Assembly (NCBI GenBank): GCA_900545925.1
Contig: URAZ01000026.1
Location: 1 to 47,175, forward strand
From: an uncultured Eubacteriales bacterium
GTDB taxonomy: Bacteria; Bacillota; Clostridia; Oscillospirales; Oscillospiraceae
Length of the DNA stretch: 47,175 nucleotides
Direction of reading: 5' to 3'
The position numbers and the translations under genes were made by a program. The first letter of the stretch is position 1. Each line of letters starts with the position of its first letter. This document shows, one piece after another, positions 33,061-42,001 of the stretch. The notes below the pieces were generated by a model that saw only the letters and a list, made by a program, of their open reading frames with translations, did no database searches and was not told the DNA's origin.

Positions 33061-34770
33061 TTACTGCTCCTGCGCTGCGATCTGCTCGAGCAGAATTTTC
33101 TCCGCATATCCGCAGGCACGCTCGACAGAGCCTTCCTCGAAGGGGTTAGACAGATTCGCATAGCGCAGCGTTTCCAGATAGCTGCGGCTGCCGCCGGTTT
33201 TGCAGAGATTGAGATAATCCTGCCATGCGGCGTCCTTATCCTCGGCGTATTTTTTCTTGAACTCCATTGCACCCATGGTCGTGAGTGTATAGTTGATATA
33301 GTAGAACGGATACAGATAGATGTGCAGCTTGTGGTACCAGTAGCCGCCGCGTTCAAAGAACGGGTCGTTTTCGTAGCGGCGCCACGGCATATACTTTTCC
33401 TCCAGCAGATGCCACTGATACGTCCGCTCCTTGGGCGTCAGTTCGGGATGCGCGTAGCAGATATGCTGGAACTCGTCCACGGCCACGCCAAAGGGCACGA
33501 AGGTCAGCGCCTCCTGCAGATGCGCAAAGCGGAACTTGTCCGCCTGATCGCCGAAGAACCACTCGGCATAGGGGTAAGCAAACTGCTCCATGGACATAGA
33601 GTGAATCTCTGCAATATCGGTCGATTCGCTGTAATAATCCGAAATGGGCTGGCTGCGCATGGCCATGTAGCCCGCAAACGCGTGGCCCAATTCGTGCGTC
33701 AGCACCTGCATATCGAAAATCGTGTGGTTGAAGCAGGAGAACACGAACGGCGCTTTCAGGCTGGGCAGACTCGTCATATAGCCCGTGGAGGCCTTGCCCG
33801 GCTTGTTCTGCAAATCCATCAACTCGTGGTCGATCATGAAATCGATGAATTCTCCCGTTTCCGGGCTGATCTCGTGGTACATCTTTTGCGCAGTCTTGAC
33901 CATGAAGGCGTCGTCGCCCGCAGGCTCGGCGTTGCCGTCCGGGAACACCAGCTTTTCGTCGTAGCACATGACGTGGTCGAGGCCGAGACGCTTTGCCTGT
34001 GCGTCATAAAGCTTTTGGCACAGCGGGACAAGGAATGTGCGCACCTGCTTGCGGAAGGAAGCTACCTCCTTTTCACCGTAGTCTGTGCGGCCCTGCTCCA
34101 GATAGCCGACCGGGATGTAGTTCTCGTAGCCGAGATTTTTGCCCATCTGATTGCGGATTTTGATCAGTTCGTCCCAAATTTCCTCCAGACGCGGCTCATT
34201 GGCCTCATAGAACTTGGAATACGCCTTGACGGCGGCGGCACGCATCGCGCGGTCAGGATGCTCAAAGTATTTCTGCACACCGTAGAGGTTCAGCGTCTTG
34301 CCGTCGAACGGAATTTCCGCCGTGGCCATGATCTTCTGATATTCGTTGGTCAGCCGGCTTTCCTGCTGGCGCAGCGGAACGTTGGCCTCACAGAACAGCT
34401 TTTTCTGCAAATCCATGGAAACAAAATACTGCTTGCCGAACTCCTGCTCGATATCCGGGCGGAAGGGGCTGGAGGCAATCGCCTCGCTGAGCGCGACCTC
34501 TGCGCCGCTGAGCGTGGGCAGCGTGTCCTGCAGATACTGAATTTCCGCTTCATAAAACTCGTCGCGCGTGTCGAGCGTATGCCGGATGTGCGCGATGGAA
34601 TACTGTGTGAACAGCTCGCAGGTTTCGCGGTCGATCTCAAGCATCAGCGCGCGCAGCGCGGCGTAGTCCTCTGCATGTTGGACGGCAGCTTTCCATTGGG
34701 CAAGCTGTGTGCGGCGCGCTTCCAGATCAGGACGTTTGTATTCCAGTGTTGAAAACTTGTAATTTTCCAT
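33061..34770 (-). CDS. pepF: M3-family oligoendopeptidase (PepF-like)
   Basis: 569 residues. The zinc motif H359-E360-L-G-H363 in LTHELGHAFAGY and the later SMSMEQFAYPYAEWF (third zinc ligand Glu) identify an M3 metallopeptidase of the PepF group, which cuts short peptides in the cytoplasm. The N-terminal helical lobe begins MENYKFSTLEYKRPDLEARR. The start lies after a short AAGGAGAAA. It appears to be a single-gene unit. The symbol is given for the family; orthology with PepF of Lactococcus is not exact. Confidence 0.88.
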   Translation of the reverse strand: MENYKFSTLEYKRPDLEARRTQLAQWKAAVQHAEDYAALRALMLEIDRETCELFTQYSIAHIRHTLDTRDEFYEAEIQYLQDTLPTLSGAEVALSEAIASSPFRPDIEQEFGKQYFVSMDLQKKLFCEANVPLRQQESRLTNEYQKIMATAEIPFDGKTLNLYGVQKYFEHPDRAMRAAAVKAYSKFYEANEPRLEEIWDELIKIRNQMGKNLGYENYIPVGYLEQGRTDYGEKEVASFRKQVRTFLVPLCQKLYDAQAKRLGLDHVMCYDEKLVFPDGNAEPAGDDAFMVKTAQKMYHEISPETGEFIDFMIDHELMDLQNKPGKASTGYMTSLPSLKAPFVFSCFNHTIFDMQVLTHELGHAFAGYMAMRSQPISDYYSESTDIAEIHSMSMEQFAYPYAEWFFGDQADKFRFAHLQEALTFVPFGVAVDEFQHICYAHPELTPKERTYQWHLLEEKYMPWRRYENDPFFERGGYWYHKLHIYLYPFYYINYTLTTMGAMEFKKKYAEDKDAAWQDYLNLCKTGGSRSYLETLRYANLSNPFEEGSVERACGYAEKILLEQIAAQEQ

Positions 34771-34998
34771 TGGGTTCTGGTTTCTCCTTATCCTTTATTT
34801 ACGATTTAAGTGTATGTTTTTATGATACCCGTGCGGACGACTGCTGTCAATAGACTTCAAAGAAACGTTGTAAGAAAGCACCGGATGTGTTCGTCCGGAT
34901 GATTGCCGCTCTGATTGTTGAACACACCGGCAGCAAAACGCGAAATAATTCTTTTAAACTCCGGGAAAGAATGGTACAATGACTCTGAGGTGATTGCA

Positions 34999-36618
34999 TT
35001 GCTGAAGGTTTTTCTGGTAGAGGACGAGTGCGTCGTGCGGGAAGGGCTGCGCGACTGCATCGACTGGGAACGGTACGGTTTTGAATTCTGCGGCGATGCG
35101 CCCGACGGCGAGTTGGCGCTGCCGCAGATCCGCAAGCTGCGCCCGGACATTTTGATTACGGATATCAAAATGCCGTTTATGGACGGGCTGGCACTCAGCA
35201 AGCTTGTCTGCGCAGAACTGCCGGAGACAAGAATTATTCTCATCAGCGGACACAACGACTTTGAGTTTGCGCAGGAGGCCATTGAGATCGGCGTGGAGCA
35301 GTATCTGCTTAAGCCTGTGACAAAGACGTCGCTTCTGAAAACGCTGGAGGATGTCAGCCGGAAAATCGACGAGGAGCGGGAGCAGAAAGCCTATCTGCGT
35401 CAGTTTCAGCAGGAAGGGCAGGAATATGAGCAGTATGCCCGCCGCAAGTTCTTTGAACAGATCACCTCCGGCACGCTGCGCGTTTCCGAGATCTACGAGC
35501 AGGCAAAGAAGCTGCAGATCGACATTGACGCCGAGGGTTATAACGTGATTTTGCTGACCCTGCAGAGCAAGGGCACGGCAGAGTATTCCCAGACGCTGGC
35601 CGAGCGGCTGGAGGAACTGATGGCGTATCTTCTGCGCTATGGCGAATATCTGCTGTTTCGGTGCAACCTTATGACCTACTGCGTCATTGTAAAGGGCAGC
35701 GCCGCGGGGCTGGACGCCGCCGTGCACCGTTGCCTGGAAAATATTCAGCGCCGCTGCGGCGGGGACGAAGCGCTTGCGTGGTACGCGGCGGTCAGCGAAC
35801 CGGTCGCCCGTCTGAGTGAACTTCCCAGCTGCTACGCCAAGGCGCATACGATCCTTTCCTACCGGCATCTTTTGCCGGAACGGCATGTCCTGACAGCAGA
35901 CGTGCTGCAAAAGCCGCAGCGCGGAGCGCTCCCGGCGCTCGACGAGGTCGATGCCAGCAAGGCGGATCCCGCTATTATCCGCAATTTCTTACAGACCGGC
36001 ATGCGCGAGGAAATTCCGGACTTTGTATCGGAATACCTTGCATCCTTCGGAAACGCGCTGGATTCGATGCTCTTCCGGCAGTATGTGCTGCTGGAACTGC
36101 GCTTCAGCGCCATCCGCGCAGCCAAAGGCTTCGGCTACTCGCAGGAGGAATTCCTGCGTCCGCTGGGCTCCAGGCAAATGCTTACGACAGATGTTGACCG
36201 TGATTCGCTGCAAAAAAACTGCGCCGCGCTTCTGCGCCGCGCCATTGATCTGCGCGAGGAGGAATCCGGCAATCAATATAAATCCATGCTCAAGCGTGCG
36301 CTGCGCTACATCGACCAGAACTATACCGACGAAAATCTCTCGCTCAATACGGTGGCGAAGGCTGCCAATATCAGCCCAAACTATTTTTCCGGCGTGTTCA
36401 GCCAGGAGATGGGGCAGACGTTCGTTGAATATCTGACGGAAAAGCGGATGGAGCGTGCGAAGGAACTGCTGCGCTATTCCGGCAAGCGGTCGAGCGAGGT
36501 TGCGTATGAGGTCGGCTACCGCGACCCGCGCTACTTCAGCTTCCTGTTCAAAAAAACGCAGGGCTGCACACCGAGCAGCTACCGCGCGGGAAACGGAGAC
36601 GGGCATGAAGCGAAATGA
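34999..36618 (+). CDS. Response regulator, YesN-like (receiver plus AraC DNA-binding), sensory set 2
   Basis: 539 residues. The receiver has acid pocket VEDE, phospho-acceptor Asp55 (ITDIKMPFMDG), the Ser of ILISGHNDF and Lys of YLLKPVT. A long linker leads to an AraC domain with ISPNYFSGVFSQEMG and VGYRDPRYFSFLFKK. The start is TTG 34999 because it follows GAGGTGAT and matches the family start LKVFLVEDE; the frame is open for 28 further codons upstream without a ribosome binding site. It likely controls the arabinose-type importer downstream. Confidence 0.92.
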   Translation: MLKVFLVEDECVVREGLRDCIDWERYGFEFCGDAPDGELALPQIRKLRPDILITDIKMPFMDGLALSKLVCAELPETRIILISGHNDFEFAQEAIEIGVEQYLLKPVTKTSLLKTLEDVSRKIDEEREQKAYLRQFQQEGQEYEQYARRKFFEQITSGTLRVSEIYEQAKKLQIDIDAEGYNVILLTLQSKGTAEYSQTLAERLEELMAYLLRYGEYLLFRCNLMTYCVIVKGSAAGLDAAVHRCLENIQRRCGGDEALAWYAAVSEPVARLSELPSCYAKAHTILSYRHLLPERHVLTADVLQKPQRGALPALDEVDASKADPAIIRNFLQTGMREEIPDFVSEYLASFGNALDSMLFRQYVLLELRFSAIRAAKGFGYSQEEFLRPLGSRQMLTTDVDRDSLQKNCAALLRRAIDLREEESGNQYKSMLKRALRYIDQNYTDENLSLNTVAKAANISPNYFSGVFSQEMGQTFVEYLTEKRMERAKELLRYSGKRSSEVAYEVGYRDPRYFSFLFKKTQGCTPSSYRAGNGDGHEAK

Positions 36619-38026
36619 GCCGCATCCGTCGCTGGACGGAAGGCTGCGGCGGCTGCTGTGGAGCATGCTGCTGCTCGTCTGCGTGATTCTGGTGGCAACG
36701 CTGGCAATTTTGCTGCTGCATAACCATCAGTATTCCATTGTCACCGCGAATATCGTCAGAGCCTCCCAGTTCAACCAGAACTTCAAGGAGGACGTCGATC
36801 TTAAAATGTACTACTATGTCATTGACAGCAGTTACGGCGAAACGCTGCCGCTGCAGGAGGTCGATGAGGCAAAGACGCTCGGCCAGGAACTCCTGTCCGG
36901 CACGCAGGATCGGCAGAGCCGCAAGGCCATCACGAGCGCGATCAATCTGTGCGAAAATCTGCGCGAACGCATCGTGCAGATCACCGAAACAGACGGTTAC
37001 GAGGCCAGAATGGAACTGCTGGAGTCCAATATCTATATTCTCACAGAATTGATCCAGCAGTATTTTTATACCTATCTCTACCATGAGGCTGGCTATCTGG
37101 ATTCTTTGCAGGCTGCACTGACGGCCCGGCTCTGGTTGGAACTGGGGCTGGTCGCCGTCGGCGCGCTGATTCTTGTGATTGTGCTGATGCGCCGCTCGGC
37201 GGCAATCAGCCGCAGCATCACACAACCGATTTATGCGCTGCGCGAGCGCGCCCAGTCGATTGGCCGGGGCGATCTTGCCGCGCGGGAGCCTGTCGTTGCC
37301 GAGGATGAGACGCTGCAGGCGCTCAGCAGCAGTCTGGAACAGATGGCCCAGCATCTGCAGCAGCAGATGGAACTCAACCGGCAGGAGCAGGACAAGCTGC
37401 GCGCGATGGAACTGGCGCTGCTGCAAAGCCAGATCAACCCGCATTTTCTTTATAATACACTCGATACGATCATCTGGCTTGTGGAAACAGGAAAGAACGA
37501 ACAGGCTGTCGAGATGGTCACAAGCCTGTCAAATTTTTTCCGCAGTTCTCTGAGCAAGGGCCGCGATATTATTACGCTTGGCGAGGAAGAGATTCATGTG
37601 CGTAGCTATCTGGAGATCCAACAGGTGCGCTACCGGGATATCCTGCACTATGAGATCTGCGTCCGGCCGGAACTGCGCGGCTGTGTGTTGCCAAAGCTGA
37701 CCTTGCAGCCGCTGGTGGAAAACGCGCTCTATCACGGCATCAAGCTGCGCCGCGGCGTGGGCCATATTCTCATCGATGCCGCGCAGGAGAACGGACGTGT
37801 CCGAATCTGCGTGCGCGATGACGGTGCGGGCATGGCGCCCGAGCGCCTGCAGCAGCTGCGGCAGAGTCTGGATACGGAGGAACAGGTTGGCTTCGGCTTG
37901 CGGACGGTCTACCGGCGGCTTCGGCTGTTGTACGGCGCGCAGTGCTCCATGGAACTGGAAAGCGAGCCAAACGTCGGAACGACAGTCACGCTGCGCTTTC
38001 CAATTAGAGAGGAGGCGGAGGCATGA
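36605..38026 (+). CDS. Sensor histidine kinase, YesM/LytS-like, sensory set 2
   Basis: 473 residues. A membrane helix at about 17-38, an extracytoplasmic domain of about 130 residues, a second helix (about 172-196), HAMP, then the His_kinase motif with His280 (QSQINPHFLYNTLD) and an ATPase domain (PLVENALYHG, DDGAGMAPERL). It overlaps the regulator gene by 14 nt and the binding-protein gene by an ATGA. Its extracellular part is much smaller than that of set 1, which makes the binding lipoprotein the likely ligand sensor. Confidence 0.92.
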   Translation: MKRNEPHPSLDGRLRRLLWSMLLLVCVILVATLAILLLHNHQYSIVTANIVRASQFNQNFKEDVDLKMYYYVIDSSYGETLPLQEVDEAKTLGQELLSGTQDRQSRKAITSAINLCENLRERIVQITETDGYEARMELLESNIYILTELIQQYFYTYLYHEAGYLDSLQAALTARLWLELGLVAVGALILVIVLMRRSAAISRSITQPIYALRERAQSIGRGDLAAREPVVAEDETLQALSSSLEQMAQHLQQQMELNRQEQDKLRAMELALLQSQINPHFLYNTLDTIIWLVETGKNEQAVEMVTSLSNFFRSSLSKGRDIITLGEEEIHVRSYLEIQQVRYRDILHYEICVRPELRGCVLPKLTLQPLVENALYHGIKLRRGVGHILIDAAQENGRVRICVRDDGAGMAPERLQQLRQSLDTEEQVGFGLRTVYRRLRLLYGAQCSMELESEPNVGTTVTLRFPIREEAEA

Positions 38027-39012
38027 AACGGCTGATTCTTTTGCTTCTCCTTCCGGCGCTTCTGCTGCTTGGGGGCTGTATGCCCTATGTCCGGCAGACG
38101 CCGGAGGAGGAGACGACGCTCATTACCGTCGGCTTTTCGCAGGTCGGTGCAGAATCGGACTGGCGCGTGGCCAACACCGAGTCTATGCGCGAGAGCCTGA
38201 GCGAGGAAAACGGCTTTGAATTGCTGTTTGACAATGCCCGGCAGAAGCAGGAAAACCAGTTCAAGGCCATCCGCACCTTCATCCAGCAGGATGTGGACTA
38301 CATCGTGCTTGCGCCGGTTACAGAGACGGGCTGGGAAAGCGTGCTGGAGGAGGCGCGCGCAGCGGGCATTCCGGTTATCATTGTTGACCGGCAGGTGGAA
38401 CTCAGTGACGTGTCACTCTATACAAGCTGGGTCGGCTCGGATTTCAGAAAGACTGCCGACGAGGCGATCGCGTGGCTGGCAGAGACGCTGGAGGCGCGCG
38501 AAAATGCAGACGCGGAGGTGCAGATCCTGCATTTGCAGGGAACGCCCGGCTCCACGGCGCAGCTTCAGCGCTCTGCCGCGCTGGAAGCGGGCGCAGCCGC
38601 GCACAAGGGTTGGACGGTTGCTGAGCATTTGAACGGTGATTTCACGCAGGCAAAGGCGTATGAGGAGACGCTTGCCTATCTGCAAAGCAATCCCGCGCCG
38701 GATGTGGTCTACTGCGAGAACGACAATATGTGCTTCGGCGTCATGCAGGCGATGGACGAATTGGGTATCGTTTACGGAAGCGGCGGCGTGACGCTCATTT
38801 CCTTCGACGCGGTACGGCGGGCGCTTTCCTACTGTAAAGATGGAAAAATCGACCTCTGTGCCGAATGCAACCCTCTCCACGGGCCGCGCGTGCGCGCGAT
38901 CATCGAACAGCTGGAGCGCGGCGAAACGCCGGAAAAGCAGTCGTATGTCCCGGAACAGCTTTTTACAGGCGACCGCATCACAGATGAACTGCTGGAAAGC
39001 CGTGTATATTAA
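38023..39012 (+). CDS. YtfQ-like sugar-binding lipoprotein, third gene of sensory set 2
   Basis: 329 residues. The signal peptide ends in lipobox LGGC with Cys19. The mature part resembles galactofuranose/arabinose-binding YtfQ: VGFSQVGAESDWRVANTESM, QKQENQFKAIRTFIQQDVDY, and PVTETGWESVLEEARAAG. There is no permease beside it. It is translated from an ATGA overlap with the histidine kinase. It is a clear relative of the importer's own binding protein at 40871, so it probably samples the same sugar and passes the signal to the kinase. Confidence 0.9.
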   Translation: MKRLILLLLLPALLLLGGCMPYVRQTPEEETTLITVGFSQVGAESDWRVANTESMRESLSEENGFELLFDNARQKQENQFKAIRTFIQQDVDYIVLAPVTETGWESVLEEARAAGIPVIIVDRQVELSDVSLYTSWVGSDFRKTADEAIAWLAETLEARENADAEVQILHLQGTPGSTAQLQRSAALEAGAAAHKGWTVAEHLNGDFTQAKAYEETLAYLQSNPAPDVVYCENDNMCFGVMQAMDELGIVYGSGGVTLISFDAVRRALSYCKDGKIDLCAECNPLHGPRVRAIIEQLERGETPEKQSYVPEQLFTGDRITDELLESRVY

Positions 39013-39018
39013 AAACAG

Positions 39019-39050
39019 CGTGCATCCGAAGTCCGGATGCACGCGTTTTT
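39019..39050. terminator. Terminator between sensory set 2 and the AraR-like gene
   Basis: CGTGCATCCG (39019-39028) and CGGATGCACG (39034-39043) form a 10-bp stem with TTTTT after it and AAAAA before it, so it can act on both converging genes. Confidence 0.88.
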
Positions 39051-39056
39051 ATTCGA

Positions 39057-40124
39057 TCAGCCGCTTTGCCGGGCGTATAGTGCCCATGGCAGGCGGACGC
39101 TCTGGCAGGGCTGGCGGCGGATCTGGCTGAGAAGATTCTCGGCTGCGGCATGGCCCATGGCGTGTGGATCATGTCCGGCCGAGGTGATGCTGACAGGGCC
39201 GAAGGTGCTGTAGTAACTGTTGTCAAAGCTTACGACGGCGATATCCTCCGGCACGCGCTTTCCCGCGCGCAGAAGCGTTCGGATGAGATGAAAGGCAATC
39301 TCGTCATTGTAGCAGACGACGGCAGTGCAGCTGCCCAGCTGCTGCCGCAGAAAATTTTGCAGCATGCTTTCATCCTGCAGTTCGACAAGCTGGTAGCGCT
39401 GAAAGCTGGAAAACCAGAGGAAATTTTCATCGAGCGGGAAAAGTCCGGCGTCGCGCATCGCGCAGACCACGCCGTGATAGCGCTCCGGCCCCTGTGCATC
39501 GTCGGATTTGAAAATCCCGGCGATTGTTTGATGCCCGTTCCGGATGAGGTGTCCGGCCAGCAGATAGCCGCCGCCGTAATTGTCGTCGCCGACACAGAAT
39601 GCGTCGGGCAGTTCCCGGCAGCTTCCGTGCAGGAAGGTCATAGGCAGTCCGCGCTGCCGGAGCGCCTGATACAGTTCGGCGTTTGGATTCGGCAGCGCTG
39701 TCTTGCAGCCCTCAACCAGAATCCCTGCCGGGGGATCGAGCAGCAGCTGCTGCAGGATCTCGCGCTCACGATGGATGGAGTTTTCCGTGGCGTGAATGAC
39801 GACGGAAAAGCCTTGTACGGAAAGGCATGCCTGAATATCCTTGAGCAGTGACGGAAAAATGTAGTCGCTGAGCGAGGTCGCAATCACGGCGATGCGCCGG
39901 TCCTGATTGGCTGCCGCCGGGCAGAGAAAGCTGCCGCTGCCGCGGCGTTTTTCAATGAGTCCCTCCTGCTCCAGCACGGCAAGCGCCTGCCGGAGTGTCT
40001 GGCGGCTGACAGAAAACTGCGCAGCGAGTTCCTGTTCGCACGGCAGTTTCCGCTGGCCGTCTGCGTGCCACTGCGGCAGCGTCTGCCGGAGCGCCATTAC
40101 CAGCTGCTCATATTTCGGCGCCAT
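39057..40124 (-). CDS. araR: GntR-LacI hybrid regulator, AraR-like
   Basis: 355 residues. An N-terminal GntR winged helix (about 1-70, LPCEQELAAQFSVSRQTLRQ then EKRRGSGSFL) is joined to a LacI-type sugar-binding domain (about 75-355, RRIAVIATSLSDYIFPSLLK, VGDDNYGGGYLLAGHLI, ISFDNSYY-like VVSFDNSYYSTFG). This hybrid plan is that of Bacillus AraR, which represses arabinose genes until arabinose binds. It is divergent from the importer and L-arabinose isomerase genes. The ATG at 40124 follows AGGAGGCGG. Confidence 0.9.
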   Translation of the reverse strand: MAPKYEQLVMALRQTLPQWHADGQRKLPCEQELAAQFSVSRQTLRQALAVLEQEGLIEKRRGSGSFLCPAAANQDRRIAVIATSLSDYIFPSLLKDIQACLSVQGFSVVIHATENSIHREREILQQLLLDPPAGILVEGCKTALPNPNAELYQALRQRGLPMTFLHGSCRELPDAFCVGDDNYGGGYLLAGHLIRNGHQTIAGIFKSDDAQGPERYHGVVCAMRDAGLFPLDENFLWFSSFQRYQLVELQDESMLQNFLRQQLGSCTAVVCYNDEIAFHLIRTLLRAGKRVPEDIAVVSFDNSYYSTFGPVSITSAGHDPHAMGHAAAENLLSQIRRQPCQSVRLPWALYARQSG

Positions 40125-40190
40125 ACGCACCCGCCTCCTGTCTCGTATTTTAGAAGCCTGTAGCAAAAACGCAAGCACTTACACATTCGT

Positions 40191-40297
40191 TGTAGGGGGC
40201 CGATGCCCACATCGGCCGGCAGAATACACTTATTTTACGGTAATTTTCAGCGAATTCGTGACATCCCAACGGGTCGATGTGAGCATCGCCCCCTACA
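40191..40297. repeat. Palindromic element, copy 2 (107 bp)
   Basis: The ends (40191-40217 and 40271-40297) are the same inverted repeats as copy 1, with a few changes (TGTAGGGGGCCGATGCCCAC and GGGTCGATGTGAGCATCGCC). The same interior blocks recur: GCAGAATA, TTTTACGG, GCGAATTCG, TCCCAA. Flanking CACATTC and GAATGTG extend the palindrome. It lies between araR and its divergent operon. Confidence 0.85.
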
Positions 40298-40561
40298 ACT
40301 GAATGTGCGGATGCCTGCGAATTCGCCGACAATATATGCGAAATTCGCTGCTTTCTGCTGCCGAGGCTGCGTTCGCTTCCATTGTACCACAGCCATCCGC
40401 AAACCGCATTGCCGGATTTGTTTGTTTTCTTTCGGAGATTTATCAGACAGCCGAAAGAAATTCTGCGCTTTTGCGGACAACACGAGAAAAACAGAGAAAG
40501 TTTTAAGAAATTTTCAAACAATTACAGAAAAAATCAAACAAACCTTGCACAGAACTTAGCA

Positions 40562-40582
40562 TTTTGTCAGTGCTGTACAAAA
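40562..40582. promoter_or_regulatory. Possible AraR operator
   Basis: A 21-bp imperfect palindrome with outer halves TTTTGT and ACAAAA, and TGTACAAA on the right, recalling the Bacillus AraR site ATTTGTACGTACAAAT. The centre does not match, so this is a weak call. Confidence 0.3.
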
Positions 40583-40770
40583 ACATACTTCGCAGCAGCA
40601 TCAAGACGGAGACAGAAAAAAACAAACAAAACAGGTGCATCAATCGGAAGAAAATAAAATAAATACTGTAAAAACAGAGCAGTTTCCAAAGAGCTGTCCG
40701 TTTTTGGCGGAATACGGACAAAAGCTGTCTGCGCGCTGCGCCGAATTTGGCGCAGAACTTGTTCGTCAGA

Positions 40771-40799
40771 TTGATTTTTGTCTCTCCACACGCTTAAAT
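40771..40799 (+). promoter_or_regulatory. Promoter of the arabinose-type operon
   Basis: TTGATT (40771-40776), a 17-bp spacer and TTAAAT (40794-40799), 71 nt before the first start codon. Confidence 0.5.
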
Positions 40800-40870
40800 A
40801 AAGCCATAACAGGCGAACACCTGTAAGACCTGTGAAAAACCAACACAATTTGAAAGTGAGGAAACAAATC

Positions 40871-41890
40871 ATGAAAAAGATTCTTGCTCTGCTTCTGGCA
40901 ATCACCATGATTGCCGCGTTCTGCGCCTGTGCGCAGAAGCCCGCCGACACGACTCCGGCCGATACCTCCGCAGACACCGCTTCCGACGCACCTGCCGCTT
41001 CCGATGGCAAACTCATCAAGGTCGGCATCATCAACAACGACCCCAACGAATCCGGCTACCGCACCGCCAACGACAAGGATCTGAAGGCGATGTTCACCGA
41101 GGAAAACGGTTATGACGCTTCCTTCGCCTACAGCCTCAAGAACGACGAGCAGATCGCTGCTGCCCAGAAGTTCATCCAGGACGAGGTTGACTATCTGCTG
41201 ATCTCCGCCGCTGGTACCTCCGGCTGGGATTCCGTCCTGCAGGACGCACAGGCTGCCGGTATCCAGGTCATCCTCTTTGACCGCACCATCGACGCTGACG
41301 AGAGCCTTTATGTTGCTTCCATCGTCTCCGACATGGCCAAGGAAGGCCAGACCGCTGTTGACTGGCTGGCTTCTCAGGGCCTTGACTCCTACAACATCAT
41401 CCACATTCAGGGCGTCATGGGCTCCGCTGCCCAGATCGGCCGTACCGGTGCGCTGGACGCGCAGGTCGCTGCCAATGACAACTGGAACATGGTGACCCAG
41501 CAGACCGCCGAGTGGAACGCCGAAACTGCCCAGCAGATCGTGCAGTCCGTCATCGACTCCGGCAAGGAATTCAACGTCATCTACGCTGAGAATGACGACA
41601 TGGCCAAGGGCGCTGTTGCGGCTCTGGACAAGGCAAACATCTCCCACGGCGTGGGCAAGGATGTCATCGTCATGGGCTTCGACTGCAACAAGTGGGCGCT
41701 TGAAGAACTGCTCGCCGGCAACTGGAACTACGACGGCCAGTGCAACCCCTTCCAGGCTTCCTACATTGACGCCATCATCAAGGATCTGGAAAACGGCAAG
41801 GCCCCGGCTGAAAAGACCATCGTCATGGACGAAAAGGGCTTCGACGCTTCCACTATCACGCAGGAAGACGTTGACAACTACGGCATTTAA
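40871..41890 (+). CDS. ytfQ: Sugar ABC transporter substrate-binding lipoprotein, YtfQ-like (arabinose/galactofuranose type)
   Basis: 339 residues. The signal peptide ends with Cys20 as lipobox Cys (FCAC). The core shows VGIINNDPNESGYRTANDKD, AAAQKFIQDEVDYLLISAAG, TSGWDSVLQDAQAAGIQVIL and FDRTIDADE, matching YtfQ. Codon use is strongly biased, implying high expression. It is the first gene of the operon. AraR and araA on either side point to L-arabinose, likely its furanose form, as in the AraUVWZ system of Shewanella. The exact ligand is inferred. Confidence 0.88.
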   Translation: MKKILALLLAITMIAAFCACAQKPADTTPADTSADTASDAPAASDGKLIKVGIINNDPNESGYRTANDKDLKAMFTEENGYDASFAYSLKNDEQIAAAQKFIQDEVDYLLISAAGTSGWDSVLQDAQAAGIQVILFDRTIDADESLYVASIVSDMAKEGQTAVDWLASQGLDSYNIIHIQGVMGSAAQIGRTGALDAQVAANDNWNMVTQQTAEWNAETAQQIVQSVIDSGKEFNVIYAENDDMAKGAVAALDKANISHGVGKDVIVMGFDCNKWALEELLAGNWNYDGQCNPFQASYIDAIIKDLENGKAPAEKTIVMDEKGFDASTITQEDVDNYGI

Positions 41891-42001
41891 TCAAACACTG
41901 AACTTCGCATAAAGACTGAAATGGCTGCGTGCGGCACGGCGTATATGGAGCATTCCGTGTATCCGCGCTGCACGCAGCGTGCCATTATGGAGGCGAACAC
42001 A

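Larger units (their letters stand above)
40298..40870. other. Long non-coding control region between araR and the arabinose-type operon
   Basis: The 746-nt gap between araR and the binding-protein gene holds the palindromic element, an A-rich stretch (40480-40690) and several small inverted repeats. CTGCGCC/GGCGCAG lies at about 40736-40755, and TGTCCG pairs with CGGACA at about 40697-40732. TTTTGT..ACAAAA (40562-40582) is a possible AraR-type operator. I see no gene in it. Confidence 0.5.

Noticed and set aside
32635..34752. 705-residue open frame opposite the M3 peptidase
   Set aside because: It spans the esterase end, a terminator and the mirror of the peptidase, and shows no recognisable domain.
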